Assembly: GCF_900188455.1 (NCBI RefSeq)
Contig: NZ_FZOL01000012.1
Span: 124,001-188,000, forward strand
Reading direction: 5' to 3'
Length of the DNA stretch: 64,000 bases
Source: Pseudomonas japonica
GTDB lineage: Bacteria; Pseudomonadota; Gammaproteobacteria; Pseudomonadales; Pseudomonadaceae
This document shows positions 9,482 through 20,439 of this stretch, piece after piece (within the stretch, counting starts at the first letter, position 1; each line of letters opens with the position of its first letter). The position numbers were made by a program, and so were the translations under genes. The notes below the pieces were generated by a model. The model was not told the DNA's origin. It searched no databases and saw nothing but the letters and a program-made list of their open reading frames with translations.

Positions 9482-10987
9482 ATGTGTGGCATCGTCGGTA
9501 TCGTCGGTAAGTCGAACGTCAATCAGGCGCTGTATGACGCGCTAACCGTCCTCCAGCACCGCGGCCAGGACGCTGCCGGTATTGTGACCAGCCATGATGG
9601 CCGGTTATTCCTGCGCAAGGACAACGGCCTGGTCCGTGACGTCTTCCAGCAGCGCCATATGCAGCGCCTGGTCGGCCACATGGGCATCGGCCACGTGCGC
9701 TATCCAACCGCGGGCAGCTCGACCTCGGCCGAAGCCCAGCCGTTCTACGTCAACTCGCCGTATGGCATCACCCTGGCGCACAACGGCAACCTGACCAACG
9801 TCGAGCAGTTGGCCAAGGAGATCTACGAGTCCGACCTGCGCCACGTCAACACCAACTCCGACTCGGAAGTCCTGCTCAACGTCTTCGCCCATGAGCTGGC
9901 GGTGCGCGGCAAGCTGCAACCGACCGAGGAAGACGTGTTCGCCGCGGTCGCCGATGTGCACAACCGCTGCGTCGGCGGCTATGCCGTGGTGGCGATGATC
10001 ACCGGCTACGGCATCGTCGGCTTCCGCGACCCCAACGGTATCCGCCCGATCGTCTTCGGCCAGCGTCACACCGACGAAGGCGTCGAGTACATGATCGCTT
10101 CCGAAAGCGTGTCCCTGGACGTCCTCGGCTTCACCCTGATCCGCGACCTGGCGCCGGGCGAAGCGGTGTACATCACCGAGGAAGGCAAGCTGCACACCCG
10201 TCAGTGCGCGACCAACCCGAAACTCTCGCCGTGCATCTTCGAGCACGTCTACCTGGCCCGTCCCGACTCGATCATCGACGGCGTCTCGGTGTACAAGGCG
10301 CGTCTGCGCATGGGCGAGAAGCTGGCCGAGAAGATCCAGCGCGAGCGTCCGGACCACGACATCGACGTGGTCATCCCGATCCCGGACACCAGCCGCACCG
10401 CGGCCCTGGAACTGGCCAACCACCTGGGCGTGAAGTTCCGCGAAGGCTTCGTCAAGAACCGCTACATCGGCCGTACCTTCATCATGCCGGGCCAGGCCGC
10501 GCGGAAGAAATCCGTGCGCCAGAAGCTCAACGCCATCGAGCTGGAATTCCGCGGCAAGAACGTGATGCTGGTGGACGACTCCATCGTCCGCGGCACCACC
10601 TGCAAGCAGATCATCCAGATGGCCCGTGAAGCCGGCGCGAAGAACGTGTACTTCTGCTCGGCCGCTCCGGCCGTGCGCTTCCCCAACGTCTACGGCATCG
10701 ACATGCCGAGCGCCCACGAGCTCATCGCGCACAACCGCAGCACCCAGGATGTCGCCGACCTGATCGGCGCCGACTGGCTGGTCTACCAGGACCTGCCGGA
10801 CCTGATCGAAGCGGTTGGCGGCGGCAAGATCAAGATCGAGCACTTCGACTGCGCGGTATTCGACGGCCAGTACGTCACCGGCGACGTCGACGCTGCCTAC
10901 CTGGAGCGCATCGAGCGAGCGCGCAACGACCTCGCCAAGGCCAAGAACCAGGCGGTCAGCGCGATCATCGACCTACACAACAACTGA
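9482..10987 (+). CDS. purF: Amidophosphoribosyltransferase
   Basis: PurF catalyses the first committed step of purine synthesis, PRPP plus glutamine to phosphoribosylamine. ATG 9482 places Cys directly after Met (MCGIVGIVG), and this Cys becomes the N-terminal glutaminase nucleophile after Met removal, so the longer TTG start at 9473 is rejected. The C-terminal phosphoribosyltransferase domain shows [13 protein letters not shown]. The length of 501 residues is standard. metZ follows after 16 bp. Confidence 0.97.
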   Translation: MCGIVGIVGKSNVNQALYDALTVLQHRGQDAAGIVTSHDGRLFLRKDNGLVRDVFQQRHMQRLVGHMGIGHVRYPTAGSSTSAEAQPFYVNSPYGITLAHNGNLTNVEQLAKEIYESDLRHVNTNSDSEVLLNVFAHELAVRGKLQPTEEDVFAAVADVHNRCVGGYAVVAMITGYGIVGFRDPNGIRPIVFGQRHTDEGVEYMIASESVSLDVLGFTLIRDLAPGEAVYITEEGKLHTRQCATNPKLSPCIFEHVYLARPDSIIDGVSVYKARLRMGEKLAEKIQRERPDHDIDVVIPIPDTSRTAALELANHLGVKFREGFVKNRYIGRTFIMPGQAARKKSVRQKLNAIELEFRGKNVMLVDDSIVRGTTCKQIIQMAREAGAKNVYFCSAAPAVRFPNVYGIDMPSAHELIAHNRSTQDVADLIGADWLVYQDLPDLIEAVGGGKIKIEHFDCAVFDGQYVTGDVDAAYLERIERARNDLAKAKNQAVSAIIDLHNN

Positions 10988-11003
10988 TAAAGGGAGCAGC
11001 GGC

Positions 11004-12215
11004 ATGACACAGGAATGGGATGCCGGGCGCCTGGACAGCGACCTCGAAGGGGTCGCTTTCGATACGCTGGCGGTACGCGCCGGCCAGCATCGCACGCCGG
11101 AAGGTGAGCACAGCGATCCGCTGTTCTTCACCTCCAGCTACGTGTTCCGTACCGCGGCCGATGCCGCGGCGCGGTTCGCCGGCGAGGTTCCAGGCAACGT
11201 CTATTCACGCTACACCAACCCCACCGTGCGGGCTTTCGAGGAGCGCATCGCCGCCCTGGAGGGCGCCGAGCAGGCGGTGGCGACTTCCACCGGCATGGCC
11301 GCGATCCTCGCCACGGTCATGGCCCTGTGCAGCGCTGGCGACCATGTGCTGGTCTCGCAGAGCGTGTTCGGTTCGACCATCAGCCTGTTCGAGAAGTACT
11401 TCAAGCGCTTCGGCGTGCAGGTCGACTACGTGCCGCTGGCCGATCTGAACGCCTGGGAGCAGGCGATCAAGGCCAATACCAAGCTGCTGTTCGTCGAGTC
11501 GCCGTCCAATCCGCTGGCCGAACTGGTGGACATCGCCGCGCTGGCGGAAATCGCCCACGCCAAGGGCGCCCAGCTGGTGGTGGACAACTGCTTCAGCACC
11601 CCGGCCCTGCAGCAGCCGCTGCAACTGGGCGCGGACATCGTCGTGCACTCGGCGACCAAGTTCATCGACGGCCAGGGCCGTTGCATGGGTGGCGTGGTCG
11701 CCGGTCGCAGCGAGCAGATGAAGGAAGTGGTCGGCTTCATCCGTACCGCCGGTCCGTCGCTGAGCCCGTTCAACGCCTGGGTCTTCCTCAAGGGTCTGGA
11801 GACGCTGAACCTGCGCATGCGCGCGCACTGCGCCAATGCCCAGGAACTGGCCGAGTGGCTGGAGCAGCAGGACGGCATCGAGAAGGTTCACTACGCCGGG
11901 CTGGAAAGCCATCCGCAGCACGACCTGGCCAAGCGCCAGATGAAGGGCTTCGGCGCGGTGGTGAGCTTCGAGGTCAAGGGTGGCAAGGAGGGCGCGTGGC
12001 GCTTCATCGACGCCACCCGGCTGATCTCGATCACCGCCAACCTGGGTGACAGCAAGACCACCATCACCCACCCGGGCACCACCTCCCACGGCCGTCTGTC
12101 GCCGCAGGAGCGTGAAGCCGCCGGCATCCGCGACAGCCTGATCCGCGTTGCCGTGGGTCTGGAAGACGTGGCCGACCTCAAGGCCGACCTCGCTCGCGGG
12201 CTGGCCGCGCTGTGA
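11004..12215 (+). CDS. metZ: O-succinylhomoserine sulfhydrylase
   Basis: MetZ is a PLP enzyme of the Cys/Met metabolism family that makes homocysteine directly from O-succinylhomoserine and sulfide, the main route in Pseudomonas. The PLP lysine is in [12 protein letters not shown], and the YSRYTNPT and TSTGMAAI motifs are present. The start ATG 11004 follows AGGGAGCAGC and gives 403 residues. The downstream SDR begins with a GTG that overlaps the metZ stop. Confidence 0.95.
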   Translation: MTQEWDAGRLDSDLEGVAFDTLAVRAGQHRTPEGEHSDPLFFTSSYVFRTAADAAARFAGEVPGNVYSRYTNPTVRAFEERIAALEGAEQAVATSTGMAAILATVMALCSAGDHVLVSQSVFGSTISLFEKYFKRFGVQVDYVPLADLNAWEQAIKANTKLLFVESPSNPLAELVDIAALAEIAHAKGAQLVVDNCFSTPALQQPLQLGADIVVHSATKFIDGQGRCMGGVVAGRSEQMKEVVGFIRTAGPSLSPFNAWVFLKGLETLNLRMRAHCANAQELAEWLEQQDGIEKVHYAGLESHPQHDLAKRQMKGFGAVVSFEVKGGKEGAWRFIDATRLISITANLGDSKTTITHPGTTSHGRLSPQEREAAGIRDSLIRVAVGLEDVADLKADLARGLAAL

Positions 12216-12985
12216 TCGACTGGTCGGTTGCCGAGAGCAGCCATAACGGCCGCGTGGCGCTGGTCACCGGCGCCGCTCGCGGCATCGGCCTGGGCATCGC
12301 CGCCTGGTTGATCGCCGAGGGCTGGCAGGTGGTGCTGACCGACCTTGACCGCGTGCGCGGAAGCAAGGTCGCCAAGGTGCTGGGCGACAACGCCTGGTTC
12401 GTCGGCATGGATGTCTCCGACGAGGTCCAGGTGACCCTCGGCGTGGCCGAAGTCCTCGGCCAGTTCGGTCGCCTCGATGCACTGGTGTGCAACGCGGCGA
12501 TCGCCGATCCGCACAACACCACCCTGGAAAGCCTCAGCCTGCAGCACTGGAATCGCGTGCTGGCGGTCAACCTGGGCGGACCGATGCTCCTGGCCAAGCA
12601 TTGCGCGCCTTACCTGCGCGCGCATTGCGGGGCCATCGTCAACCTGACCTCGACCCGTGCGGGTCAGTCCGAACCGGATACCGAGGCCTACGCGGCGAGC
12701 AAGGGCGGCCTGCTGGCGCTGACCCATGCCCTGGCCATGAGCCTGGGCCCGGAGATCCGGGTCAATGCGGTCAGTCCCGGCTGGATCGATGCCCGTGATC
12801 CTTCCGTACGGCGTGCCGAACCCCTCAGCGAGGCCGACCATGCCCAGCATCCGGCGGGCAGGGTAGGGACGGTGGAAGACGTGGCGGCGGCGGTGTCCTG
12901 GTTGCTGTCGAAGAATGCCGGGTTCGTCACCGGCCAGGAGTTCGTCGTCGACGGCGGCATGACCAAGAAGATGATCTACCAGTAA
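12212..12985 (+). CDS. Short-chain dehydrogenase/reductase
   Basis: A 257-residue Rossmann-fold oxidoreductase of the classical SDR type. The cofactor motif TGAARGIG is near residues 22-29, NNAG is replaced by CNAA, and the catalytic Tyr and Lys are in AYAASKGG. The start is GTG 12212, overlapping the metZ stop (GTGA), which implies translational coupling. The same metZ-SDR pair occurs in other Pseudomonas, but the substrate is unknown to me. A hairpin follows immediately at 12984-13006. Confidence 0.88.
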   Translation: MIDWSVAESSHNGRVALVTGAARGIGLGIAAWLIAEGWQVVLTDLDRVRGSKVAKVLGDNAWFVGMDVSDEVQVTLGVAEVLGQFGRLDALVCNAAIADPHNTTLESLSLQHWNRVLAVNLGGPMLLAKHCAPYLRAHCGAIVNLTSTRAGQSEPDTEAYAASKGGLLALTHALAMSLGPEIRVNAVSPGWIDARDPSVRRAEPLSEADHAQHPAGRVGTVEDVAAAVSWLLSKNAGFVTGQEFVVDGGMTKKMIYQ

Positions 12986-13006
12986 CCGCCGGAGTTTCTG
13001 GCGGTT
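12984..13006 (+). terminator. Hairpin after the metZ-SDR operon
   Basis: AACCGCC and GGCGGTT pair across a 9-base loop, and the left arm overlaps the SDR stop codon. No T-run follows, so intrinsic termination is uncertain. Confidence 0.4.
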
Positions 13007-13107
13007 CGTGGTTGTGAAACGGCAAGTTTGTGCTACCGCTCGCGGTCGAGAGGGATACGGGGAAAACGCTTTTTTTGCCCTTTTTGAAAAAAACTTCAAT
13101 GGGGGTA

Positions 13108-13136
13108 TTGACTTAGGTTCGTTACCTGCGTAAATT
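13108..13136 (+). promoter_or_regulatory. Sigma-70 promoter of the tRNA operon
   Basis: TTGACT (13108-13113) and TAAATT (13131-13136) are separated by 17 bp, lying about 74 bp before the first tRNA. The following DNA has a GC-rich stretch, as expected for a stringently controlled stable-RNA promoter. Confidence 0.7.
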
Positions 13137-13209
13137 TCGCGGCCTCAGCGAAGCAAACGAAACAAAGCGAAACAGCAACAACGTGACGCGATGGGACGTA
13201 AGTTACGAA

Positions 13210-13285
13210 GGGTGATTAGCTCAGCCGGGAGAGCATCTGCCTTACAAGCAGAGGGTCGGCGGTTCGATCCCGTCATCACCCACCA
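13210..13285 (+). tRNA. tRNA-Val (TAC anticodon)
   Basis: A 76-base cloverleaf with acceptor arms GGGTGAT and ATCACCC, anticodon loop CTTACAA (TAC), T-loop GGTTCGATCCC and an encoded CCA end. It is first in a three-tRNA operon. Confidence 0.96.
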
Positions 13286-13364
13286 CTTCCTGAGATTGTT
13301 CCTGACCCGGATCGCTTCGAAAGAAACGGTCTACCAGAGAGGAACAGGACGCAAGTCCACATGC

Positions 13365-13441
13365 GCAGCGGTAGTTCAGTCGGTTAGAATACCGGCCTGT
13401 CACGCCGGGGGTCGCGGGTTCGAGTCCCGTCCGCTGCGCCA
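13365..13441 (+). tRNA. tRNA-Asp (GTC anticodon), copy 1
   Basis: A 77-base cloverleaf starting GCAGCGG and ending CCGCTGC plus GCCA, with anticodon loop CTGTCAC (GTC) and T-arm GGGTTCGAGTCCC. CCA is encoded. It is identical to the copy at 13540. Confidence 0.97.
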
Positions 13442-13539
13442 CTTTTCTCCAGATCGCTCGATGAGCGGTTTGAGGTCCGAAGGCACCGAAGCCTTCAGGC
13501 CAGATCCCAGTTTCAAACGAACGCAAGTTCGTGCGATAC

Positions 13540-13616
13540 GCAGCGGTAGTTCAGTCGGTTAGAATACCGGCCTGTCACGCCGGGGGTCGCGGGTTCGAGT
13601 CCCGTCCGCTGCGCCA
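13540..13616 (+). tRNA. tRNA-Asp (GTC anticodon), copy 2
   Basis: The sequence is identical over 77 bases to the tRNA-Asp at 13365-13441, 98 bases downstream of it. It is the last gene of the core region; the accessory block begins after its terminator. Confidence 0.97.
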
Positions 13617-13659
13617 TATCGAGCTTCCAGGGCCCACTGAACACCCGGAAGCTACAAAG

Positions 13660-13684
13660 AAAGCGGCCATTGGCCGCTTTTTTT
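13660..13684 (+). terminator. Rho-independent terminator of the tRNA operon
   Basis: A 9-bp stem AAAGCGGCC/GGCCGCTTT with a 3-base loop is followed by a T-run to 13684. Confidence 0.9.
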
Positions 13685-13773
13685 GTTTCCGCATTTCCTT
13701 CGCCAAACTTTCCCGAGACTCATGTCTGCGCGCCCAGCGGCGTCGTTATGCCGTGCCTATTGCTTCGATTATT

Positions 13774-13791
13774 TAGGTTGCATGCGATCTA
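13774..13791 (+). promoter_or_regulatory. Candidate operator (site A) before the MFS operon
   Basis: TAGGTTGCATGCGATCTA is an imperfect 18-bp palindrome (7 of 9 half-site positions paired). It shares the 12-mer CATGCGATCTAT with site C at 32413-32430 and GCGATCTAT with site B at 20131-20148. It ends 105 bp before the MFS start codon. Its position in front of three neighbouring transcription units suggests a shared regulator, possibly the MarR protein at 32527-32970. Confidence 0.55.
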
Positions 13792-13895
13792 TCAGCGTGA
13801 GAGCATAAAAATCCGCTTCTTTCTGGTGTACCGACCAGCGACCGGGATGACCGGCAGGGGTCGAGAGGATTTTTTTGAGTCGAGGGCATGACTAA

Positions 13896-15464
13896 ATGGG
13901 CATTTCGCAAGAGCTCCATGAAGAACACATTCACCCAGTCCTGAAGAACCGCTACTCCGTGCTCCTCCCGCTGTGCGCAGCCGGCATCATCATCCCCATC
14001 GTCTTCACCGGCCCGGCAATCGCCACGCCGATGATCGCCCGTGACCTGGGTGGCTCGCTGCTGGAGCTGGGCGGGGTGGTCAATGCCTACAACGTCGCCT
14101 TCGGCAGTTGCGTGATGGCGGGCGGGGCGCTGGCGGACCGATTCGGTCGCAAGCGATGCTTCATCTCGGGTCTGCTGCTGTTTTTCCTCACCTCGCTGTT
14201 GATCGGCCTTGCTCCGAGCATCGGCGTTCTCAATGTGCTGCGCGGTATCGAAGGGATTGCCGGGGCGCTGACGCTGACCTCGGCCTCGGCGCTGATCGCC
14301 CAGGAGTTCGACGATCACCTGCGTTTGCGCGCCTTCAGTTTCCTCGGCACCTCATTCGGCATCGGCCTGGCATTCGGGCCGATGCTGGTTGGCGTGCTGA
14401 TTGCCCACCTGGGCTGGCGCTCGCTGTTCTTCGGGATCGCCCTGGCGTCGCTGCTGGTCTTCCTGTTCAGTTTCCAGAAGGTCAACGAGTCCCGCGATAC
14501 CAACGCCAAGGGCATCGACTGGTGGGGCATCGCGTTGTTCACCCTGGCCCTCGGCGCGCTGACCCTCGGGATCGTCTCGGGGCCGGAAAAGGGCTGGGAG
14601 CACCCGCTGGTGATCGGCCTGCTGCTGGGCAGCGCCGGGCTGCTGGCGCTGTTCGTCCTGGTCGAGCTCAAGTCCCGCGCGGCCATGCTCGATCTCAGCC
14701 TGTTCCGCTACCCGCGCTTTATCGGGGTGCAGCTGCTGCCCATCTCCACCGGGTTCTGCTTTGTCGCCTTGCTGGTGTACCTGCCGATCTGGTTCATCGG
14801 CATCCAGGGCTACGACGAGACCCGGGTCGGCCTGGCCATCCTGCCGCTGACCGCGCCCATGCTGATCGTGCCGTTGCTGGCGGGCGCCCTGTCGCGCCAC
14901 ATCGCCCCCGGCCACCTGTGCGGTGCCGGTCTGCTCCTGGCCGCGCTGGGCGAGTGCTGGCTGGCGTTCACCCTGGAGGCGGGCGCGGATGTCTGGAGCG
15001 TCGTCCCGGCGATGCTGGTCATCGGCATCGGCAGCGGCTTGCCGTGGGGATTGATGGACGGCCTGTCCATGAGCGTTGTGCCCAAGGAGCGCGCCGGGAT
15101 GGCCGCGGGGATCTTCACCACCATGCGCGTGGCCGGCGAAGCCGTCGCCATCGCCATCATCGGTGCCTTGCTGGTGGGCTACACAGCGTCCGGCCTGCGC
15201 CAACTGGCCAGCGAGCAGGCCCTGCTCGACCCGGCGCGGCTCGGCGAGTGGGCCGGCCAGGTCGCCAGCGGTCAACTGGGTTCGCTGCTGGAGCAGGCCG
15301 CCAGCGCCGACAGGCAAGTCCTGGGGCAACTGCTGTCGGCGGTCTATCAACAGTCGTTCAGTGCGGTGCTGTTGTTGATCGCCGCGCTGACGGCGCTGTG
15401 TGCGTTGCTGTGCGCGCTGACGGTGAAGGTCGACAGCAGTGGCGGGGCGCCTGTGCACAACTGA
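13896..15464 (+). CDS. MFS transporter, DHA2 (14-helix) drug/efflux type
   Basis: A 522-residue membrane protein with many hydrophobic segments and the family motifs GGALADRFGRKR in the first cytoplasmic loop and a GxxxGPxxGG-like segment (IGLAFGPMLVGVLI). Length and helix number fit the DHA2 drug:H+ antiporter group. It starts an apparent operon with an SDR (33 bp gap) and an Old Yellow Enzyme homologue. Candidate operator site A lies upstream. The likely role is export of a small molecule made or handled by the accessory region; the substrate cannot be read from the sequence. Confidence 0.87.
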   Translation: MGISQELHEEHIHPVLKNRYSVLLPLCAAGIIIPIVFTGPAIATPMIARDLGGSLLELGGVVNAYNVAFGSCVMAGGALADRFGRKRCFISGLLLFFLTSLLIGLAPSIGVLNVLRGIEGIAGALTLTSASALIAQEFDDHLRLRAFSFLGTSFGIGLAFGPMLVGVLIAHLGWRSLFFGIALASLLVFLFSFQKVNESRDTNAKGIDWWGIALFTLALGALTLGIVSGPEKGWEHPLVIGLLLGSAGLLALFVLVELKSRAAMLDLSLFRYPRFIGVQLLPISTGFCFVALLVYLPIWFIGIQGYDETRVGLAILPLTAPMLIVPLLAGALSRHIAPGHLCGAGLLLAALGECWLAFTLEAGADVWSVVPAMLVIGIGSGLPWGLMDGLSMSVVPKERAGMAAGIFTTMRVAGEAVAIAIIGALLVGYTASGLRQLASEQALLDPARLGEWAGQVASGQLGSLLEQAASADRQVLGQLLSAVYQQSFSAVLLLIAALTALCALLCALTVKVDSSGGAPVHN

Positions 15465-15497
15465 AATCGTGGGACTACCAATCGTCGAGGTGAATAA

Positions 15498-16301
15498 ATG
15501 GATTTGCAACTGGCGGGTAAACGAGCGTTGGTCACCGGCAGCAACAGCGGCATCGGCAGGGCGATTGCCCTGACGCTGGCCGCCGAAGGGGTCGAGGTGG
15601 TGGTGCATGGTCGGCGACGGCCGGAGAGTGAGGCCGTGGTGAGCGCCATCCGCGAGGCCGGCGGCAAGGCCGCACTGGCCTGTGGCGACCTGGTCAGCGA
15701 CGAGCAGGCGCGCGATGTGGCCGAGGTGGCGCTGGCGGCCTTCGGTGGCATCGATATCCTGGTCGCCAATGCCGGCGCGTTTCCCCCCACACCGGTGCTG
15801 GACAGCGAGGCCAACGACTGGCTGAAGCTGTATGACCAGAACGTCGGCTCGGCGATCCGCCTGGTGCGCTTGCTGGCGCCGGCCATGATCGATCGCGGCT
15901 GGGGCCGGATCATCACCCTGGGCAGCATCGCCGCGACCCGTCCGTTCGCCAACTTCGGTGCCTACGCGGCGACCAAGGCCGCCTGCGTGAGCCTGGCGGT
16001 CACCTTCGCCAAGGAGTTCGGCGGCACGGGCGTCACCTCCAACTGCATCAGCCCTGGCGATGTGCTGACCCCGGCCGCGGAGCAGCACTGGCAGTCGGTG
16101 GCGCAGAAAAATGCCTGGGAAGGGGACTGGCAGGCGATCGAGAGCAAGATCGCCACGGAGATTTCGCCGACCCTGGTGGGGCGCCTGGGACGCCCCCATG
16201 AAGTGGCCGACCTGGTCGCTTTCGTGTCCAGCCCGAAGGCGGCCTATATCAATGGCGCGAACCTGCGTATCGATGGCGGATTCCTGGCCAGCACCGCGTG
16301 A
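15498..16301 (+). CDS. Short-chain dehydrogenase/reductase (accessory region)
   Basis: A 267-residue SDR with cofactor motif TGSNSGIGRA near residue 13, VANAGAF in place of NNAG, and the catalytic Tyr-Lys pair in YAATKAA. It is preceded by GAGGTG and follows the MFS gene closely, with an OYE-family reductase 52 bp downstream. An alcohol or ketone redox step on the transported or produced compound is a reasonable inference; the substrate is unknown. Confidence 0.87.
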   Translation: MDLQLAGKRALVTGSNSGIGRAIALTLAAEGVEVVVHGRRRPESEAVVSAIREAGGKAALACGDLVSDEQARDVAEVALAAFGGIDILVANAGAFPPTPVLDSEANDWLKLYDQNVGSAIRLVRLLAPAMIDRGWGRIITLGSIAATRPFANFGAYAATKAACVSLAVTFAKEFGGTGVTSNCISPGDVLTPAAEQHWQSVAQKNAWEGDWQAIESKIATEISPTLVGRLGRPHEVADLVAFVSSPKAAYINGANLRIDGGFLASTA

Positions 16302-16353
16302 GCGGCCACTTGCGGTGCCGTTTCATTCCCGCGAATCCGTTCAGGAGCAGATC

Positions 16354-17481
16354 ATGAGTCAAGCGCACGACCCTCAGCACCAGGTGCTGTTCAACCCCAT
16401 CGCCTTCGGCGCGCATACCCTGAGAAACCGCATCGTCATGTCACCCATGACCCGCCAGCGTTCACCCGGGGGCATACCCGGCGAGCAATCGGTCGCCTAT
16501 TACCGGCGCCGGGCCGAAGGCGGCGTGGGGCTGATCGTCACCGAAGGGACCTGCATCGGCCATCCGGCCGCCCATGGCTACAACCATGTGCCCGACCTGT
16601 TCGGCGACCAGGCCCTGGAGGGCTGGAAATCGGTGGTGGCCGCGGTGCACAAGGCGGGCGCGCGGATCGTCCCGCAGTTGTGGCACGTCGGGCCGATTCG
16701 TCGCCTGGGCATGGCGCCGGCGCCCCAGGTGCCGGGCTATGGCCCGATGGAGATCAGGGAAGGCGGCGAAGTGGTGGTCAAGGCGATGACCCTGGCGGAT
16801 ATCGACGAGGTGGTCGAGGCCTACGCCCAGGCGGCCCGGGACGCCCAGGCCATCGGCTTCGACGGCGTGGAGATCCACGGCGCCCACGAGTACCTGATCG
16901 ACAGTTTCATCTGGCAGCGGAGCAACCAGCGCGACGATGAGTACGGCGGCTCGCTGGCCAACCGCACCCGGCTTGCCGCGCGCATCGTGCGGGCGGTGCG
17001 CGAGGCGACGGGCCCCGGCTTCCCGATCCTGTTCCGTTTCTCCCAGTGGAAGATCAGCGACTACGATGCCCGGATCGTCGAGGACGCCGAGCAGTTGAAG
17101 GTGTTTCTGCAGATCCTGGTGGACGCCGGTGTCGATATCTTCGATGTCAGTACCCGACGTTGCTGGGAGCCGGCCTTCGCCGGCAGCAGCGACAGCCTGG
17201 CGGCCTGGACCCGGCGTCTGAGCGGCAAGCCGGTGGTGATGGTGGGCAGTGTCGGGCTGGACAAGGTGTACTCGATCGCCCAGCTGCGCGGCAACGAAAG
17301 CGCGGACGCCGGGCAGGGGGACCTGACGCCGGTGCTCGGTCAGCTGCAGTCCGGCGCGGTGGACCTGGTGGCCCTGGGGCGGATGTTGCTGGCGGATCCG
17401 CAATGGCCCAACAAGGTGCTGGAAAATCGTCTGGCGGAGATTCGCCGTTTCGACCGCGAGGCCATGCTCACGGAGGTCTGA
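16354..17481 (+). CDS. NADH:flavin oxidoreductase, Old Yellow Enzyme family
   Basis: A 375-residue FMN-dependent TIM-barrel reductase. It has the N-terminal RNRIVMSPMTR segment, a QLWHVG motif, the substrate-binding His pair in IHGAHEYL, and a C-terminal VALGRMLLADPQWP phosphate-binding region. It lacks the C-terminal 4Fe-4S and FAD domains of 2,4-dienoyl-CoA reductase, so it is the short OYE form that reduces activated C=C bonds. ATG 16354 follows AGGAGCAG; an upstream extension to 16111 overlaps the SDR gene and is rejected. It is last in the MFS-SDR-OYE operon. Confidence 0.9.
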   Translation: MSQAHDPQHQVLFNPIAFGAHTLRNRIVMSPMTRQRSPGGIPGEQSVAYYRRRAEGGVGLIVTEGTCIGHPAAHGYNHVPDLFGDQALEGWKSVVAAVHKAGARIVPQLWHVGPIRRLGMAPAPQVPGYGPMEIREGGEVVVKAMTLADIDEVVEAYAQAARDAQAIGFDGVEIHGAHEYLIDSFIWQRSNQRDDEYGGSLANRTRLAARIVRAVREATGPGFPILFRFSQWKISDYDARIVEDAEQLKVFLQILVDAGVDIFDVSTRRCWEPAFAGSSDSLAAWTRRLSGKPVVMVGSVGLDKVYSIAQLRGNESADAGQGDLTPVLGQLQSGAVDLVALGRMLLADPQWPNKVLENRLAEIRRFDREAMLTEV

Positions 17482-17495
17482 GCGGGGTATTGAAA

Positions 17496-17528
17496 AGCCC
17501 ATCCGACGGGCGTCGGATGGGCTTTTTT
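17496..17528. terminator. Bidirectional terminator between OYE and DAHP synthase genes
   Basis: A 12-bp stem AGCCCATCCGAC/GTCGGATGGGCT with a 4-base loop is flanked by an A-run and a T-run, serving both converging genes. Confidence 0.9.
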
Positions 17529-17547
17529 GTTGCCGGCGGGCGCGTCG

Positions 17548-18927
<1,380 letters not shown>

Positions 18928-18966
18928 GGGTGCATCTCCACTTGTTCCATAAGGGGATGGGGGCGA

Positions 18967-20016
18967 TCAGCTGGCTGCTTCAGCGTGTGCCTCGGCGGCC
19001 TGGCGGGCAGGGCCGGGGGTGGCGGTGCGGGTTTCCGCGGGCAGTTGATTGACCACCTGGAAGGCCAGGGCGGTCCAGTACTCATGCTGCTGTGGGTCGA
19101 TCAGTTGCGCCTGGTCGTGGAGCAGCGCGGCGATCTGCGGGTCGCCGAGGAACTCCTCCAGGTCGGTGATGGTGGCGAAGGCGGTGATGGCGACGCCGTC
19201 GATGTCCTTGCCCACCTCGTGGTACAGCGGCTGGTCGGCGTCCACCGGACCGATGTTGTGCAACTGCACGTAGCGTCGTACCAGGCGCTGGGTCGCGGGC
19301 TGGGCCAGCAGGCGAGGCGCGTAGTCGTGCAGCCAGCGCTGCTGGAACTGTTCGCGGCCCAGCGCGGGTGCGCGGCGCACCAGGCTGATCAGCAGGATCG
19401 ATTCCCTCGACGTCGGGTTGGGGATGACGATGTGCTGCCGGCAGAGGATCGGGCACAGCTCGCGGAAGATCACCTGGTCCTCGGGCAGGATCGCCCGGGT
19501 GATTTCCTCATGACCGAAGGTGACCTGCAGGGCATCGGTGTTGGCGAAGCCGAGGTAGGCGATGCCGTCCCATTCCGGGCGCTCGTGCTCGGGCACATGG
19601 CCGATCACCGTGTCGAACAGCCGGCCGTCCGCGTCCAGCGGCGGCAGGTACGGCAGCGGGCGCAGGCTGGACGGGCCGGCGCTGACCCGGTGGATCTGGT
19701 CATAGCGCAGCAGCGGGTGGCGGCCGTCGGCCTGGATCGGCAGCGCATGGGTGAAGCGCGGGCCGTGGGTCTTGCGCCAGTATTCGGTCCATTTCTCGAA
19801 GTTGAGGTTGGGCTGTGCTTCGAAGGCATTGGGGGTGCTGGCCGGATCGCCGAGCACTTCGCCATACAGGTCGAGCATCTGCAGCGGGCCTTTGCGCCGC
19901 TGGTGCAGGGGGGTGTTGTCGGCGCGCGAGAGCAGGGTGCAGAGCACCGTCAGCGGTTCATCGCCAACGCGCTGAAGCGGGGCGGGCGCGGTGCTTTCCT
20001 GGGTGATGTCGAGCAT
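18967..20016 (-). CDS. EthD-domain protein with two predicted ferredoxin-like repeats
   Basis: A 349-residue protein. One EthD-like half (about residues 20-150) contains FEKWTEYWRKTHGPRF, the family pattern of W-x(n)-HGP, and a second half (about 200-320) repeats the layout with REQFQQRWLHDYAP. EthD and related dimeric alpha-beta barrel proteins act on small aromatic or polyketide-like compounds, often as cyclases, decarboxylases or poorly defined accessory factors. The start follows AGGAG. It is the first gene of the unit with DAHP synthase; candidate operator site B lies 115 bp upstream. A specific reaction cannot be assigned. Confidence 0.72.
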   Translation of the reverse strand: MLDITQESTAPAPLQRVGDEPLTVLCTLLSRADNTPLHQRRKGPLQMLDLYGEVLGDPASTPNAFEAQPNLNFEKWTEYWRKTHGPRFTHALPIQADGRHPLLRYDQIHRVSAGPSSLRPLPYLPPLDADGRLFDTVIGHVPEHERPEWDGIAYLGFANTDALQVTFGHEEITRAILPEDQVIFRELCPILCRQHIVIPNPTSRESILLISLVRRAPALGREQFQQRWLHDYAPRLLAQPATQRLVRRYVQLHNIGPVDADQPLYHEVGKDIDGVAITAFATITDLEEFLGDPQIAALLHDQAQLIDPQQHEYWTALAFQVVNQLPAETRTATPGPARQAAEAHAEAAS

Positions 20017-20439
20017 GTCTTCTCCTGAAATCTCAATGCCGTTGCCGTTCCATGGGCGGTGGCTGCGACGGCCGGGTGGGGTCCGTGACGCTCAACATGG
20101 GTGTTGCCAGGAAACAAAGTAGTTCACGAATAGATCGCTTGCAACATTGTTTTCCTGGCTCTTTTCAGCGTTGTGATGCAGGTCCCGCGTGGTCTTCTCC
20201 ATACGTGTTATTTGCCGATTATCACCGTGTTTTTATTGATTTTTTGCCAATTGTGGCGATGCTTCGTTCTGGCCGGTCGCGACGAAAGACGCTGAATAAA
20301 TCGCGATAACACTAGTTTGATCCGCTATATACCTTCGGTTTTGGCGTTCTTGCGAACTAAGCGCAAGAGAGCTAACTTCCTTCGGCGGACCCTGTTTGCG
20401 TTTCTCAACGCAGCACTTTGCCATCGGAGGCGACGAACC
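20017..20439. other. Divergent promoter region between EthD and FAD monooxygenase units
   Basis: The 423 bp hold no convincing gene. The region is more AT-rich than its surroundings and must contain promoters for both divergent units. Candidate operator B lies at 20131-20148. A weaker look-alike starting TAGTTTGATC at 20313 lies 110 bp before the monooxygenase start. Confidence 0.6.
20131..20148 (-). promoter_or_regulatory. Candidate operator (site B) before the EthD-DAHP synthase unit
   Basis: Read on the - strand, the site is AATGTTGCAAGCGATCTA followed by TTCG. It shares GTTGCA plus GCGATCTAT with site A and GCGATCTATTCG with site C. It lies 115 bp upstream of the EthD start, close to the spacing of the other two sites (105 and 112 bp). 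The left half is degenerate as a palindrome. Confidence 0.5.

Noticed and set aside
13590..13616. tRNA-Asp 3' end as an attachment site with a second copy at the cluster's far end
   Set aside because: I found no second copy of the tRNA 3' end near 34.5 kb or 62 kb, and no integrase gene in the window.
13191..13776. Small open frames across the tRNA genes
   Set aside because: They overlap three clear tRNA cloverleaves and their terminator.
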